Program-made: the position numbers and the translations under genes
The notes under the pieces: model-generated
What the model was told of the DNA's origin: nothing
The model's database searches: none
What the model saw: the letters and a program-made list of their open reading frames with translations, nothing else
Source of the DNA: Meiothermus sp.
GTDB lineage: Bacteria; Deinococcota; Deinococci; Deinococcales; Thermaceae
Length of the DNA: 34,669 bases
Assembly: GCF_025060375.1 (NCBI RefSeq)
Contig: NZ_JANXCG010000064.1
Span: 1 to 34,669, forward strand
Direction of reading: 5' to 3'
Shown: in pieces, positions 24,788 to 34,669 of the stretch
Numbering within the stretch: the first letter of the stretch is position 1
How the letters are laid out: each line of letters opens with the position of its first letter

Positions 24788-25720
24788 CTAGGCCACGGGT
24801 GCGGCTTCGGAGGGCCCCTTGGCCACCGCGGCCTGGGTGCTGGCGATGGCCACCTCAATCATCTCGTCGGTGGGCTCGCGCACGGTGAGCATTTGGAACC
24901 TGTAGCCGAGCCAGCGGAAGAAGCGGGAGAAGGGGTCTTGGTGGCTGGCTGAGTAGCGCAGCACTTCGTAGGCGACCGCCGCCACCACCGGAATCAGCAG
25001 GAGCCTGGGGAAAGCCCAGTACCAGGCCACCGTGAGGGGAGGGAAGAAGCTGTAGATGAAGACCCCCACCACCGCGGTAAAGGCGATGAAGCTGGTGCCG
25101 CAGCGGGGGTGGTAGGCGGATTGGGCCCGGACGTTCTCCACCGTGAGGGGCAGGCCTTTCTCGTAGGCGGCAATAGCCTTGTGTTCGGCCCCGTGGTACT
25201 GGAAGAAGCGCCGCATCTCCGGCATCCGCCCGATGAAGGCCAGGTAACCCACCAAAATGGCCGCTTCAAATGCCCCGGCCACAGTGTAGAAGAGAAGCCG
25301 AAAGCGCTCCTCGTCCACCAAAAACCCGGCCAGCCGTGCGGGCAGCCAGACAAAGAGCGCAAAGGCCACCAGGAGCGAGACCGCCAGGGTTCCGTAGAAG
25401 GCTACCCCGGAGACCTTCTCCTCCTCCTCTCCGGCCAGCTCCGCGCTTCGGGAGAGCGACCGGTAGGAGGTGCTGAGCGCGTCCCAAAGGGCCACCACCC
25501 CTCGCACCAGGGGCAGCCGGGCCCAGGGGTACTTGAGCGTCAGGGCCAGCTCCTCGTGGCGCTCCACGTGAATCCGGCCATCCGGCAGGCGCACCGCTAG
25601 GGCCCAGGCCTGGGGGGCCTTCATCATCACCCCCTCCAGTGCGGCGCTCCCGCCTAGGGTGGCGGTGTTCAGGGGGAGGCCGAGCTTGTGCCAGTCTGGG
25701 GTCTTTCGCCTCGTTCGCAC
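24788..25720 (-). CDS. DUF1385 family membrane protein (YqhQ-like)
   Basis: 310 residues from GTG 25720. Family landmarks: GGSAALEGVMMKAPQ near the N-terminus, LVRGVVALWDALS, the conserved FFQYHGAEHKAIAAYE with adjacent His, and AYHPRCGTSFIAF. Four or more membrane segments are visible (around VSGVAFYGTLAVSLLVAFALFVWL, LLFYTVAGAFEAAILVGYLAF, FTAVVGVFIYSFFP and LLLIPVVAAVAYEVL). The biochemical role of DUF1385 is unknown to me; the conserved His/Glu/Cys cluster could bind metal. GTG 25720 is preferred because TATGCT ends exactly 6 nt before it; an upstream TTG at 25753 would lie across that promoter. It heads the run toward sbcD, sbcC and murJ. Confidence 0.9.
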   Translation of the reverse strand: MRTRRKTPDWHKLGLPLNTATLGGSAALEGVMMKAPQAWALAVRLPDGRIHVERHEELALTLKYPWARLPLVRGVVALWDALSTSYRSLSRSAELAGEEEEKVSGVAFYGTLAVSLLVAFALFVWLPARLAGFLVDEERFRLLFYTVAGAFEAAILVGYLAFIGRMPEMRRFFQYHGAEHKAIAAYEKGLPLTVENVRAQSAYHPRCGTSFIAFTAVVGVFIYSFFPPLTVAWYWAFPRLLLIPVVAAVAYEVLRYSASHQDPFSRFFRWLGYRFQMLTVREPTDEMIEVAIASTQAAVAKGPSEAAPVA

Positions 25721-25726
25721 CCCAAT

Positions 25727-25732
25727 AGCATA
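25727..25732 (-). promoter_or_regulatory. -10 element TATGCT, leaderless type (DUF1385 gene)
   Basis: On the minus strand TATGCT ends 6 nt before GTG 25720. TTGCCA (25748-25753) lies 15 nt upstream and may be a short-spaced -35. This element decides the start of the gene. Confidence 0.5.
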
Positions 25733-25753
25733 CCGAATGGGGAAGGGTGGCAA

Positions 25754-25982
25754 GGAGTGTGCTGCGGCCAGGAGGGGTGCCCCAAAGCCGCTTTCAGCGG
25801 CTGCTGCAGGCGGCGCTCAGTCCACCGCGAGAGGATGCCGGAAAGCCCCCCTGCGGTGGCCCCGGCTGGGCTGTGCGTCCTTGGGCCAAAGCCGCTAAGG
25901 TGCGGCCGAGCTAACCTAGGGGTTCTATCCCTTTCTGAGGGGCTGGCCCAGTTGGGGGGCGTTGTGGGGGCTCGAGCCCCGC
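25754..25982. other. Noncoding 229-bp region rich in hairpins
   Basis: No gene is seen here. It holds a perfect 7-bp hairpin at 25786-25802 (AGCCGCT, loop TTC, AGCGGCT); an inverted repeat CCACCGC (25822-25828) with GCGGTGG (25853-25859); a second copy of CCAAAGCCGCT at 25886-25896 (first at 25782-25792), also able to pair locally; and the palindrome at 25967-25980. Read on the minus strand, both repeat copies give a hairpin arm followed by CTTTGG, resembling weak terminators for the BMP transporter operon. A structured small RNA is an alternative. It matches no RNA family I recognise. Confidence 0.5.
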
Positions 25983-27509
25983 CTAAGCGACCACTCCGGC
26001 CATCCAGAGGCCCAGCTTCTCCTCTGTGGCCTCGTCGGCCTTTAGCTCGCCCATAATGCGACCCTCAAACATCACCAAGATTCGGTCAGACAGCGAGCGG
26101 ACCTCGTTTAGGTCGGCCGAGACCAGCAGCACCGCCATTCCCTGGTCGCGGGCCCGCACGATCTGCTCGTGGATGAACTTTATGGCCCCGATGTCCACCC
26201 CACGGGTCGGCTGGGCGGCCACCAGCAGCCTGGGGCCCCGGCTCAGCTCCCGCCCCACGACGATTTTCTGGGCGTTGCCCCCTGAGTAGCGCCGTGCCGC
26301 CAGGCCGGTGCTGCGGGGCCGCACATCAAAGGCCTCCACGATGCGCTGGGCGTTGGCCTCAATCTGCTCCGCGTTCAAAAACCCGAGGAAGCCTGCGTTG
26401 GGCGGCCGGTAGTGGTCGCCCAGGATGAGGTTCTCCCGGGTGGTGAAGTCGAGCACCAGCCCCCTGGCGTTGCGGTCCTCGGGGATGTGTGAAACCCCCC
26501 ACGCCCGCACCGTGCGAGCGTTTGGCCGAAGGGGCTGGCCCCCGTACTTGATCTGCCCCTCGTAGGGCCTGAGGCCTGTGATGGCCTCTACCAGCTCGGT
26601 CTGGCCGTTGCCCTCTACCCCGGCGATGCCCACAATCTCCCCAGCCCGTACCTCAAAGCTCACCCCGTTCAGGCGGTGCTTTCTGTCCTTCCCGTGCACC
26701 CTCAGGTTCTCCACCTTGAGCACCACCTCCTTGGGCCTGGCCTGGCCTTTTTCCACCGAGAGGATGACCTCCCGCCCCACCATCATCCGGGCCAGCTCGG
26801 CTACGCTGGTCTCAGGGGTGTTCACTGTGCCCACCACCCGGCCATCCCGGATGACGGTGACCCGGTCGGACAGCTTGATGACCTCGGCCAGCTTGTGGCT
26901 GATGAAGATGACCGCGTTGCCCTGGGCCACGTACCGGCGGAGAAAGGTGAAGAGCTCGTCGGCCTCCTGTGGGGTTAAGACCGCGGTGGGCTCGTCTAGG
27001 ATGAGGATGCGGGCCTTGCGGTAGAGGGCCTTGATGATTTCCACCCGCTGCTGGAGCCCCACGGGTAGCTCCTCTACCGGGGTGTCCAGGGGCAGGTTAA
27101 ACTCCAGCTCCCGCATCAGGGCCTCCACCTCGGCTCGAGCCCGTGCCAGGTCAATCTGCGCTCCCTGCCGGGGCTCGGCGCCCAGGATGATGTTCTCCAG
27201 CACCGTGAAGGGGTCCACCAGCATGAAGTGCTGGTGCACCATGCCAATGCCCAGGGCGATGGCCTCGCGGGGTTCGCTGATCTGGGCCGGCCGCCCGTCC
27301 ACAAGGATCTCCCCCTGGTCGGGCCTGACCAGGCCGTAGACGATCTTCATCAGGGTGGATTTACCGGCCCCGTTTTCCCCTACCACCGCCAGCACCTCCC
27401 CCCAGCGCACCTGGAGGGAGATGCGGTCGTTGGCCAGGACCAGTGGGTAGCGCTTGGTGATGTTCCTGAGTTCCAGGGCCACCGCCCCCTTCGCCGCTTG
27501 CGGGTTCAT
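25983..27509 (-). CDS. ABC transporter double ATPase for a BMP-type nucleoside uptake system
   Basis: 508 residues from ATG 27509; ATG 27521 would add four. Two fused nucleotide-binding domains of the RbsA/YufO (NupO) type: domain 1 with Walker [11 protein letters not shown]-loop MVHQHFML, signature-like [11 protein letters not shown] and Walker [12 protein letters not shown]; domain 2 with the degenerate Walker [10 protein letters not shown], signature YSGGNAQK and [11 protein letters not shown] in place of a full Walker B. It energises uptake with two permeases and a BMP-family binding protein, here encoded just upstream. TATGAT ends 7 nt before ATG 27509, which suggests a second start of transcription after the intergenic terminator. 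The usual permease genes do not follow; the next minus-strand gene is DUF1385. Confidence 0.94.
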   Translation of the reverse strand: MNPQAAKGAVALELRNITKRYPLVLANDRISLQVRWGEVLAVVGENGAGKSTLMKIVYGLVRPDQGEILVDGRPAQISEPREAIALGIGMVHQHFMLVDPFTVLENIILGAEPRQGAQIDLARARAEVEALMRELEFNLPLDTPVEELPVGLQQRVEIIKALYRKARILILDEPTAVLTPQEADELFTFLRRYVAQGNAVIFISHKLAEVIKLSDRVTVIRDGRVVGTVNTPETSVAELARMMVGREVILSVEKGQARPKEVVLKVENLRVHGKDRKHRLNGVSFEVRAGEIVGIAGVEGNGQTELVEAITGLRPYEGQIKYGGQPLRPNARTVRAWGVSHIPEDRNARGLVLDFTTRENLILGDHYRPPNAGFLGFLNAEQIEANAQRIVEAFDVRPRSTGLAARRYSGGNAQKIVVGRELSRGPRLLVAAQPTRGVDIGAIKFIHEQIVRARDQGMAVLLVSADLNEVRSLSDRILVMFEGRIMGELKADEATEEKLGLWMAGVVA

Positions 27510-27516
27510 GCCCTCA

Positions 27517-27522
27517 ATCATA
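27517..27522 (-). promoter_or_regulatory. Possible -10 TATGAT for the ATPase gene
   Basis: On the minus strand TATGAT (five of six to TATAAT) ends 7 nt before ATG 27509. No -35 is evident; the upstream hairpin occupies that position. Confidence 0.35.
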
Positions 27523-27550
27523 CAAAGAACCCAGGGGGGGCACCCCTGGG
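27523..27550 (-). terminator. Terminator between binding-protein and ATPase genes
   Basis: On the minus strand CCCAGGGG pairs with CCCCTGGG (27543-27550 with 27530-27537; 5-nt loop) and is followed by TTCTTTG. It starts 19 nt after the binding-protein stop. Such partial terminators let the binding protein be made in excess over the ATPase. Confidence 0.7.
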
Positions 27551-27568
27551 CCGGTGGGGCCGCGCGGT

Positions 27569-28702
27569 CTAGCGCCTATCGGGCACCTTGAGGGCCCCGG
27601 AGATGATCTGGCTGCGGATCACGGCCAAGCGGTTGATGACCGCCTGGGGAATGAGGGCCCGGTTGTAGTCGTCCAGGGCGTAGCCTACCCCGTTGTTGCT
27701 GAGGCCAAACTCGCGCACCCCACCCTTGAAGTTGCCCTCCTTGACGGACTTGATCACCTCGTAGGTGGCCACGTCCACCCGCTTGAGCATGGAGGTGAGG
27801 ACGTGGTTCAGGGTGCGGGGGTTGTTGTCGGTGTCGCCCAGGTAGTTTTGGTTGGCGTCCACCCCAATCATGAACATCGGCCGGGTGGTGGCCGCCGGGC
27901 AGGAGCGCTCGTAGGCCGCATAGCGGGGCACGCTAGAGCCGTTGTTGGAGATGAAGCGCACGCCGGAGGGCAGCTCGTTTTGCTTTAGGCAGCGTTGCTG
28001 CTTCACGAAGTCGAGCACCCCGAGCCCGCTGGCTCCCGCCGCGGCGTAGATGATGTCGGCCCCCTGCTTGGCCTGGGCGCTGGCGATCTCCTTGGCCTTA
28101 CCGGGGTCGTTCCAGGCGGTGGGGGTGTTGCCTACGTAGTTGATGAGCACCCGCGGGTTGGCGATGCCCCGCTCGCGCATCCCCGCAATGGCTCCGGCCC
28201 GGTAGCCCTGCTCAAACTTGTGGATCAGGGGGATGTCCATCCCACCCACGAAGCCCACCACACCGGTGTTGGTTAGGCGGCCTGCGATGTAGCCCACCAG
28301 GTAGCTGCCCTCGTGCTCACGGAAGACCAGGCCCACCGCGTTCTCGCACTTGCCCTCGCAGGGTACCGAATCGATTACGGCGAACTTGATGTCCTTGAAC
28401 TCCCGGGCGTTTCTGGTGATGGAGGGCTCGTTGGCAAAGCCTACCCCGATGATGAGGTCAAAGCCCTCCTCGGCGAAGCGGCGGATGCCCTGACCTACCT
28501 GGCCGGGGTCGGCCGGCTCAAAGTCGAAAACCCTTACCCCAAGCTCCCGAGCAGCCCGCTGGGCCCCCTCGAAGGTGGACTGGTTGAAGCTGCGGTCGTT
28601 TTTCCCGCCGGCATCAAAGGCCATGCCCACCCGGATCTCCTGGGCCAGGCCCAGGCTGAGGGCGGTAGCGGCGGCTACCCATAGGACGGCGAGTCTCTTC
28701 AT
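27569..28702 (-). CDS. BMP-family ABC transporter substrate-binding protein (nucleoside type)
   Basis: 377 residues from ATG 28702, which has AAGGAGG 9 nt upstream; a longer frame to 28726 would include this ribosome site. A signal peptide ([20 protein letters not shown], cleavage near residue 20) lacks a lipobox Cys, so the protein should be free in the periplasm. The mature part shows the PnrA/Med fold: [69 protein letters not shown] and [14 protein letters not shown]. Known members bind purine nucleosides, and the DxGGxNDxSFN motif fits; the exact ligand is not readable. Four Cys (CEGKC and two later) could form disulfides. It heads the operon with the double ATPase. Confidence 0.94.
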   Translation of the reverse strand: MKRLAVLWVAAATALSLGLAQEIRVGMAFDAGGKNDRSFNQSTFEGAQRAARELGVRVFDFEPADPGQVGQGIRRFAEEGFDLIIGVGFANEPSITRNAREFKDIKFAVIDSVPCEGKCENAVGLVFREHEGSYLVGYIAGRLTNTGVVGFVGGMDIPLIHKFEQGYRAGAIAGMRERGIANPRVLINYVGNTPTAWNDPGKAKEIASAQAKQGADIIYAAAGASGLGVLDFVKQQRCLKQNELPSGVRFISNNGSSVPRYAAYERSCPAATTRPMFMIGVDANQNYLGDTDNNPRTLNHVLTSMLKRVDVATYEVIKSVKEGNFKGGVREFGLSNNGVGYALDDYNRALIPQAVINRLAVIRSQIISGALKVPDRR

Positions 28703-28752
28703 GACGGCTTCCTCCTTGCGAAGCACGGGCTATATAGCCACTGGCCTCCGGC

Positions 28753-28781
28753 ATTATAGTCGAGAATGCCGCAGGCGTGAA
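28753..28781 (-). promoter_or_regulatory. Promoter of the BMP transporter operon
   Basis: On the minus strand TTCACG (28776-28781) and a perfect TATAAT (28753-28758) are 17 nt apart. Transcription would start near 28746, leaving a ~45-nt leader with the AAGGAGG ribosome site. A TATATA at 28731-28736 is an alternative -10. Confidence 0.65.
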
Positions 28782-28812
28782 AGGGGCTTGGTGAAGCGGG
28801 CAGGGGAGGTGC

Positions 28813-30831
<2,019 letters not shown>

Positions 30832-30834
30832 CCC

Positions 30835-33375
30835 TCAGCGGCAAAGGTCGCTCGAGCAGACATCCAGCACGGCCCACTCGCGCCCCGCCTCGCTCTTCAC
30901 CCTCAGCTTGAGGTAAAGCCGACCTCCCTCGGTCCAGTAGCGGTCCCCGCTGCTGGCCTCGAACTCCGCTCTGGAGGCCGCCCGGGCCAGGCGGTTGCGG
31001 TTGTCAATCCAGTAGTCGCGGTAGATGTAGGGCTCGCCGCTGTAGGGTACGGTCACATAGACGAAGTCCCCCGGTTCGCTGTCCTCCAGCCGAAGCCTGA
31101 GCCGGCGGGGTAGCCCGCCGCTGGCCTCCAGGGTGTAGGTGCGGCCCTTGATGACCGTGGCCCCGAAGAACCGGGGGTCGTTGGGGGCCCCCCACATGCG
31201 GAAGACCGGCCGTCCGCCGTCCTCGCGGGTCAGGGAGACCGGGCCGATGTTCTCCCCGCTCTCGCTCCGGATGTGCAGCCGGGCGTAGCCGTAGCCGCAG
31301 ATCCTGGCGTTCCACTCCGCGCGCGCCTCGCAGCCGGTGTCCCACAGGAAGGGGTTGTTGAGCACCACCGCATGGCCCTGCCTGCCGCTCACCGAGCCGT
31401 CCAGGTCCACGAAGACGCTGCCCCGGTAGCCGTCGGCGCTCTGGCCCCTGCTCAGCTCCTCTGGGGTGGGTTCGGGCCGGGGGGGCAGATAGACCGCCTT
31501 GGCGTTGGTGAAGCGGGCCCTCTCGGCGAAGTTGCGGCTGTCGATGTCGAAGCTGGTAAAGCGCAGGTAGCTCAGGGCCCCGGCCTCGCGGATGGTGCGG
31601 TGGGCACCTTGGGCGTTGTGGATTTCCAGGGGCTGGAAGTTCACAAACTCCACGTTGCGGAAGCCCACCTTGCCGTCGTAGAACTCAAACCCCCGTATGG
31701 GAAAGTTGTCCTGGATGGGGCCGGCGCTGCTGGCCCAGGGGCGGGGCAGGCTGCGGCCATCCGCTCCGCGAAACTCCCAGTCGCGCGGGAACCCCTTGTT
31801 GGCGCTGTCCCCCACAATGAGGGAGTCCTCCAGGGTGGTGGCCCGGGAGGCGAAGGTAACCCCGATGGCGTTGTCGGCCAGCCGGGCTCCGGTTACCTTG
31901 TGGTTCAGGCCCCGCAGCCAGATGGCGTTGCCGCGGTGCTTATAGGCGGTGAAGTTCTTGAACTCGGCCACCACCGGGGGGTTGAGGGCGTCGTTGTACT
32001 GGTTCTGCGTGTCGGCTGGCCGGGTGCGGGGGTTGTAGACCGCGCTCTCGGCCTCCAGGGTATCCCGGTTGGGGCCGCGGTCCACCATCAGCCCATCCCA
32101 GCTCGAGTGGGACACATTCCCCGAAAACTCCCCCAAAGGGGTGCGGCGGGGCCAGATGGTGGTGGTGGCCGAGGGGCCGGTGGGGTTTTCGGGCAGGGCA
32201 TACCAGAACCCAATGCCGTCGGAGCCGGCCGCCACGTTGTTGCGCACGGTGTTGGCCGGGTGGGTAATCCAGAAGGTGGCGGGGGTTCTATCGGTGGGGA
32301 TGACCGGTTGCTCGCCCCGGCTGGCCTCGGGCCGTCGGGTCAGGAGGCCCAGGTTGCCCTCCAGCAGGTTTTGGGTCTCGGCCCCGTCCTCCAGGAAGTA
32401 GCAGTGGCCCACAGCGTTGTAGGCCACGTTGCCTACCACCTCCACCCCGCTGGTCCCGTGGATGGTGATGCAGCGGTTGAAGCTTTCGTGAATGGAGGTG
32501 TGCTTGATGTACTGGCCCCGGGCCTCGCCCACCAGGTGCCAGTGGACGGGGTAGCGGGCCAGCCGGTTGCGCTGGCCCATGCGGCGGAGCTCCACTCCCG
32601 AGATGCGCATGGAGCTGCCCATCATGGCCATGATGTGCCCACCGAAGCCGTTGATGGCCGAGGCTTCGTCGCCCTGCACCACCACGTTGCGCGAGAGCAG
32701 GCCCACCTCCCCACGCTGGTCCACGCCAAAGGTGACCTCGCCGAAGTGGGGAAACTCGAGGGGGCGGTCCAGGGTTAGGGTGTTGCCCGAGATGGCCACG
32801 ATGGTCCGCACCTCGGCCTGGCGGGGGTCGTAGTCGGTGGAGGCAAGCACGATGCGGTCCCCTACCCGCCATCCGCTGGCGTTCAGCACGGCAATTTCCC
32901 GAGCGCCTCGAGGGGCGCTCTGGGCCAGCTTGGTCCAGCCCGGGCGGGGTTCGCCATGCAGCTCGAGCACCCCCCCCATCACCCCCAGCACCTTGGTGCC
33001 CATGCCCATCTGGTCTTCCTCCGGGTTGTTGCCGGTGAGGGTGATGACCGCTCGCTGCCGGAAGGGCTCCTGAGGGGTGCCGACCTCGAGCCGCCCATGG
33101 ACCATAATCCAGTCGGCGCTGAGCTCCAGGTCCTTTCGGTCAAAGCGCAGCGCGCCATAGATGTTGAGCCCCCTCAAGGGGGGTGGGCTCACGTCCAGGA
33201 CAACGCCCAGATCAGGGGGGATGTTGACCACCTCGTTTGCCCGGGGGACCTGCCCGCTGGGCCAGGTCCGGGGGTCCGACCAGGCCCCCCAGCGCTGGGG
33301 GCCGCCGGGGGGCTCGCTCTGCCCAGCGCAGCCCGCGGCCAGCAGTAGGAAGACGCTCCAAAGAAGGTTGCGCAT
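30835..33375 (-). CDS. G8-domain, parallel beta-helix lipoprotein (CEMIP/TMEM2-like)
   Basis: 846 residues from ATG 33375, which begins a signal peptide ending in the lipobox LLAAGC. Residues ~28-150 form a G8 domain: W-x-DPRTWPSGQVP, VVLDV, LNIYGALRF, IMVHGRLEVGT, ITLTGN. Residues ~150-620 are right-handed beta-helix repeats including HWHLVGEARGQYIKHTSIH, ESFNRCITIHGTSGVEVVGN and AVGHCYFLEDGAE, which strongly resemble the segment in vertebrate CEMIP (KIAA1199) and TMEM2, proteins that bind or degrade hyaluronan. The remaining C-terminal part is beta-rich with several Cys. A role in binding or cutting surface or environmental glycans is inferred. It lies downstream of an O-antigen ligase-type gene on the same strand, 73 bp apart. 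Confidence 0.85.
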   Translation of the reverse strand: MRNLLWSVFLLLAAGCAGQSEPPGGPQRWGAWSDPRTWPSGQVPRANEVVNIPPDLGVVLDVSPPPLRGLNIYGALRFDRKDLELSADWIMVHGRLEVGTPQEPFRQRAVITLTGNNPEEDQMGMGTKVLGVMGGVLELHGEPRPGWTKLAQSAPRGAREIAVLNASGWRVGDRIVLASTDYDPRQAEVRTIVAISGNTLTLDRPLEFPHFGEVTFGVDQRGEVGLLSRNVVVQGDEASAINGFGGHIMAMMGSSMRISGVELRRMGQRNRLARYPVHWHLVGEARGQYIKHTSIHESFNRCITIHGTSGVEVVGNVAYNAVGHCYFLEDGAETQNLLEGNLGLLTRRPEASRGEQPVIPTDRTPATFWITHPANTVRNNVAAGSDGIGFWYALPENPTGPSATTTIWPRRTPLGEFSGNVSHSSWDGLMVDRGPNRDTLEAESAVYNPRTRPADTQNQYNDALNPPVVAEFKNFTAYKHRGNAIWLRGLNHKVTGARLADNAIGVTFASRATTLEDSLIVGDSANKGFPRDWEFRGADGRSLPRPWASSAGPIQDNFPIRGFEFYDGKVGFRNVEFVNFQPLEIHNAQGAHRTIREAGALSYLRFTSFDIDSRNFAERARFTNAKAVYLPPRPEPTPEELSRGQSADGYRGSVFVDLDGSVSGRQGHAVVLNNPFLWDTGCEARAEWNARICGYGYARLHIRSESGENIGPVSLTREDGGRPVFRMWGAPNDPRFFGATVIKGRTYTLEASGGLPRRLRLRLEDSEPGDFVYVTVPYSGEPYIYRDYWIDNRNRLARAASRAEFEASSGDRYWTEGGRLYLKLRVKSEAGREWAVLDVCSSDLCR

Positions 33376-33430
33376 AGGGTAGAGGCACCGCCGGGGGCGG
33401 CTTAGCCCCAAGGTACAGAAGGGCTGCCTT

Positions 33431-33447
33431 CCCCTTGTTTGAAGGGG
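33431..33447. other. Intergenic hairpin between O-antigen ligase-type and G8 genes
   Basis: CCCCTT (33431-33436) pairs with AAGGGG (33442-33447) around a 5-nt loop. No T-run follows on the minus strand, so it is not a classical terminator; it may stabilise or partly separate the two transcripts. Confidence 0.4.
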
Positions 33448-33448
33448 A

Positions 33449-34669
33449 TTAACCCGGCTTAATGGGGGCCTGGTGGCTGTTCGCGGAAGGGCCCAAGGCC
33501 CCGGCTACGGCCAGGAGAAAGGGGTAGTAGACCCAGGCGGAGAAAAAGGTGAAGTCGGTGGTGTTCAGCAGCAGAACGGCACCTAGAAGGGTGAGGGCGG
33601 CCCAGGCCCGCCGCCTTGCCAGGGCCCACCCCACCCCCGCCAGCCAGAGCCCGAGGGCCACCAGGGCCAGCAGCCCCCCTTCCGCCAGCAGTTGCAACCC
33701 CAGGTTGTGGGCGTGGCCGGGGGAGTACTCAATGGCCCCCCTCGGGGGGTGCAGGTCAAAGTAGAGGGGAAAGTGTCCGAAACCAACCCCTCCTAGAGGG
33801 TGTTCGCGGAAGGCCTGCCAGGCCACCTGCCAGAACTGGAGCCGGGCCTGGGCGTTGCTGTCCAGGGTCAGGGCCTGGGCTAGGCGGCCCAGCAGCTCGG
33901 GCTCCGCCAGGGCCACTCCGGCCAGCAGCCCCCCCGCGCCCAGGGCCAACCAGCGGTAGCGCCCCAGGCTCCATCCCCAGGCCGCGCCCAGGAGCAGCAG
34001 GGCCCAGAAGGCCGTGCGGCTTCCGGAAAGCCAGAGCGTTGCCGCGGCCACCGCCAGCGCCACCCCGCCCAGCCGCCGCCCACCCAGGGCCCAGACCAGG
34101 CCAGCGGCCGCCACCGCCCCGTGGCCCAGGAAGTTGGGCTGGGGGGTGAGGCCGGCCGCCCGCGCGCCTGGACCCGCCTCGAGCCACTGCCACCCCGCGT
34201 AGCCCAGGTGGGCCAGCATCCCGAGCAGCACCCCCCAGGCCACCACAGAGGGCGGCACCACCCGGAGCAGCCAGACCCCAGCCTGCAAGACCAAAAATCC
34301 TAGCAAGGCCGCGCCTACCCACCACCCCAGGCGCCACTCGAGCCCTTTGAGAGTAGGCCCCAGCCGGTAGGGGGTGGGGCGGGAGCCTTCCTCCAGCTGG
34401 GGCCAGCCCACCTCCAGGTAAGTGTAATCTCCCCCCTCGTTGAAGAAGTCGATGGCCCGCACCGCGCTATCCCCCTCCTGGGCGGTGTAGCTGGCCCAGA
34501 CCCGCCACACCCCGGGGGCCACCAGCTCCTTTTGTGTGGGCACCGGGTGGTGCCCCCTCTGGGTGAAGAAGGTGATCCTGAGCCGGGCCTCGCGGCCATC
34601 GTGCCGCAGGTAGAAGCTCTGGGTGTAGGTCTTGCCCGGCTCGAGGGGGTACCACTTATTCATGAAAAA
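33449..34669 (-). CDS. O-antigen ligase/polymerase-type membrane protein (5' end outside window)
   Basis: 406 residues are visible; the frame stays open to the window edge (two Phe codons precede the first Met), so the N-terminus is missing. The visible N-terminal ~105 residues look like a soluble jelly-roll/CBM-type domain (KTYTQSFYLRHDGREARLRITFF, GVWRVWASYTA, YTYLEVGWPQLEEGSRPTPY). About nine membrane segments follow. The Wzy_C landmarks are LSGSRTAFWALLLL and, in the large extracytoplasmic loop, REHPLGGVGFGHFPLYF and GHAHNLGLQLLAEGGLLALV with the conserved His-x-His-Asn. Family members join or polymerise lipid-linked glycans at the outer face of the inner membrane; ligase and polymerase cannot be told apart from sequence. 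A soluble domain inside the chain is unusual. Confidence 0.85.
   Translation of the reverse strand, partial: FFMNKWYPLEPGKTYTQSFYLRHDGREARLRITFFTQRGHHPVPTQKELVAPGVWRVWASYTAQEGDSAVRAIDFFNEGGDYTYLEVGWPQLEEGSRPTPYRLGPTLKGLEWRLGWWVGAALLGFLVLQAGVWLLRVVPPSVVAWGVLLGMLAHLGYAGWQWLEAGPGARAAGLTPQPNFLGHGAVAAAGLVWALGGRRLGGVALAVAAATLWLSGSRTAFWALLLLGAAWGWSLGRYRWLALGAGGLLAGVALAEPELLGRLAQALTLDSNAQARLQFWQVAWQAFREHPLGGVGFGHFPLYFDLHPPRGAIEYSPGHAHNLGLQLLAEGGLLALVALGLWLAGVGWALARRRAWAALTLLGAVLLLNTTDFTFFSAWVYYPFLLAVAGALGPSANSHQAPIKPG

Noticed and set aside
25967-25980. GGGGCTCGAGCCCC as an intrinsic terminator for the transporter operon.
   Set aside because: It is a perfect palindrome but has no T-run on either strand; it is better explained as one of the many CTCGAG sites in a G/C-rich context.
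25960-26002. tRNA-like string on the minus strand (GCCGGAGTGGTCG ...).
   Set aside because: It is the 3' end of the ABC ATPase coding sequence plus the 25967-25980 palindrome; no complete cloverleaf, anticodon arm or T-loop can be drawn.
30841-30875. The G8 protein C-terminus reads VCSSDL, a string often produced by translated Illumina adapter sequence.
   Set aside because: The underlying bases (minus strand GTCTGCTCGAGCGACCTT) differ from the adapter and contain a CTCGAG typical of this genome, so it is native sequence.

Overview
This window is GC-rich (I estimate about 68% G+C) and most likely comes from the family Thermaceae (Deinococcus-Thermus), closer to Meiothermus or Calidithermus than to a typical Thermus; this is inference from protein content. 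The pointers are an archaeal-type short aspartyl-tRNA synthetase closely resembling Thermus AspRS2, a glutaminyl-tRNA synthetase with a C-terminal YqeY/GatB-like extension as in Deinococcus, many start codons only 6-9 nt after a TAnnnT -10 hexamer (leaderless transcription, known in Deinococcus/Thermus), and a very frequent CTCGAG palindrome.

Layout. 1-6854 (+): three tandem paralogous secreted proteins, each with repeated beta-sandwich modules followed by a six-bladed NHL/SMP-30-like beta-propeller; the first is cut by the window edge and the other two are lipoproteins in one operon. 6867-10363 (-): a hemolysin III/PAQR membrane protein, glnS and a PerR-like Fur-family regulator. 10478-11280 (+): an FtsB/DivIC-like division protein, a small acidic protein and a 51-residue small ORF ended by a strong terminator. 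11324-13746 (-): an LCP (LytR-CpsA-Psr) cell-wall ligase and the type IV pilus platform protein PilC. 13797-15867 (+): scpB, a degenerate ComB-like protein and a TagA/WecG glycosyltransferase. 15837-16886 (-): an AttH/CrtC-like lipocalin lipoprotein overlapping tagA tail to tail. 16946-19148 (+): tatD and aspS, the latter behind a clear promoter and a structured leader with an intrinsic terminator.

19138-25720 (-): a five-gene run DUF1385 - sbcD - sbcC - murJ - small HTH-like protein, combining DNA-end processing with lipid II flipping. 25983-28702 (-): a BMP-family nucleoside-type binding protein and its double ATPase, with an intergenic terminator and without the usual permease genes. 28825-30831 (+): NAD-dependent DNA ligase. 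30835-34669 (-): a large G8-domain/parallel beta-helix lipoprotein resembling animal CEMIP/TMEM2 hyaluronidases, downstream of a partial O-antigen ligase/polymerase-type membrane protein.

Taken together the window is chromosomal: housekeeping genes (tRNA charging, replication and repair, chromosome segregation) mixed with envelope genes (LCP, TagA, MurJ, O-antigen ligase, secreted lipoproteins). I saw no insertion sequence, CRISPR array, tRNA, rRNA or integrase. No complete new multi-gene system is evident; the best candidates for novelty are the propeller-lipoprotein array, the aspS leader, the G8 protein with its glycan-polymer neighbour, the degenerate ComB homologue and the small ORF at 11125.
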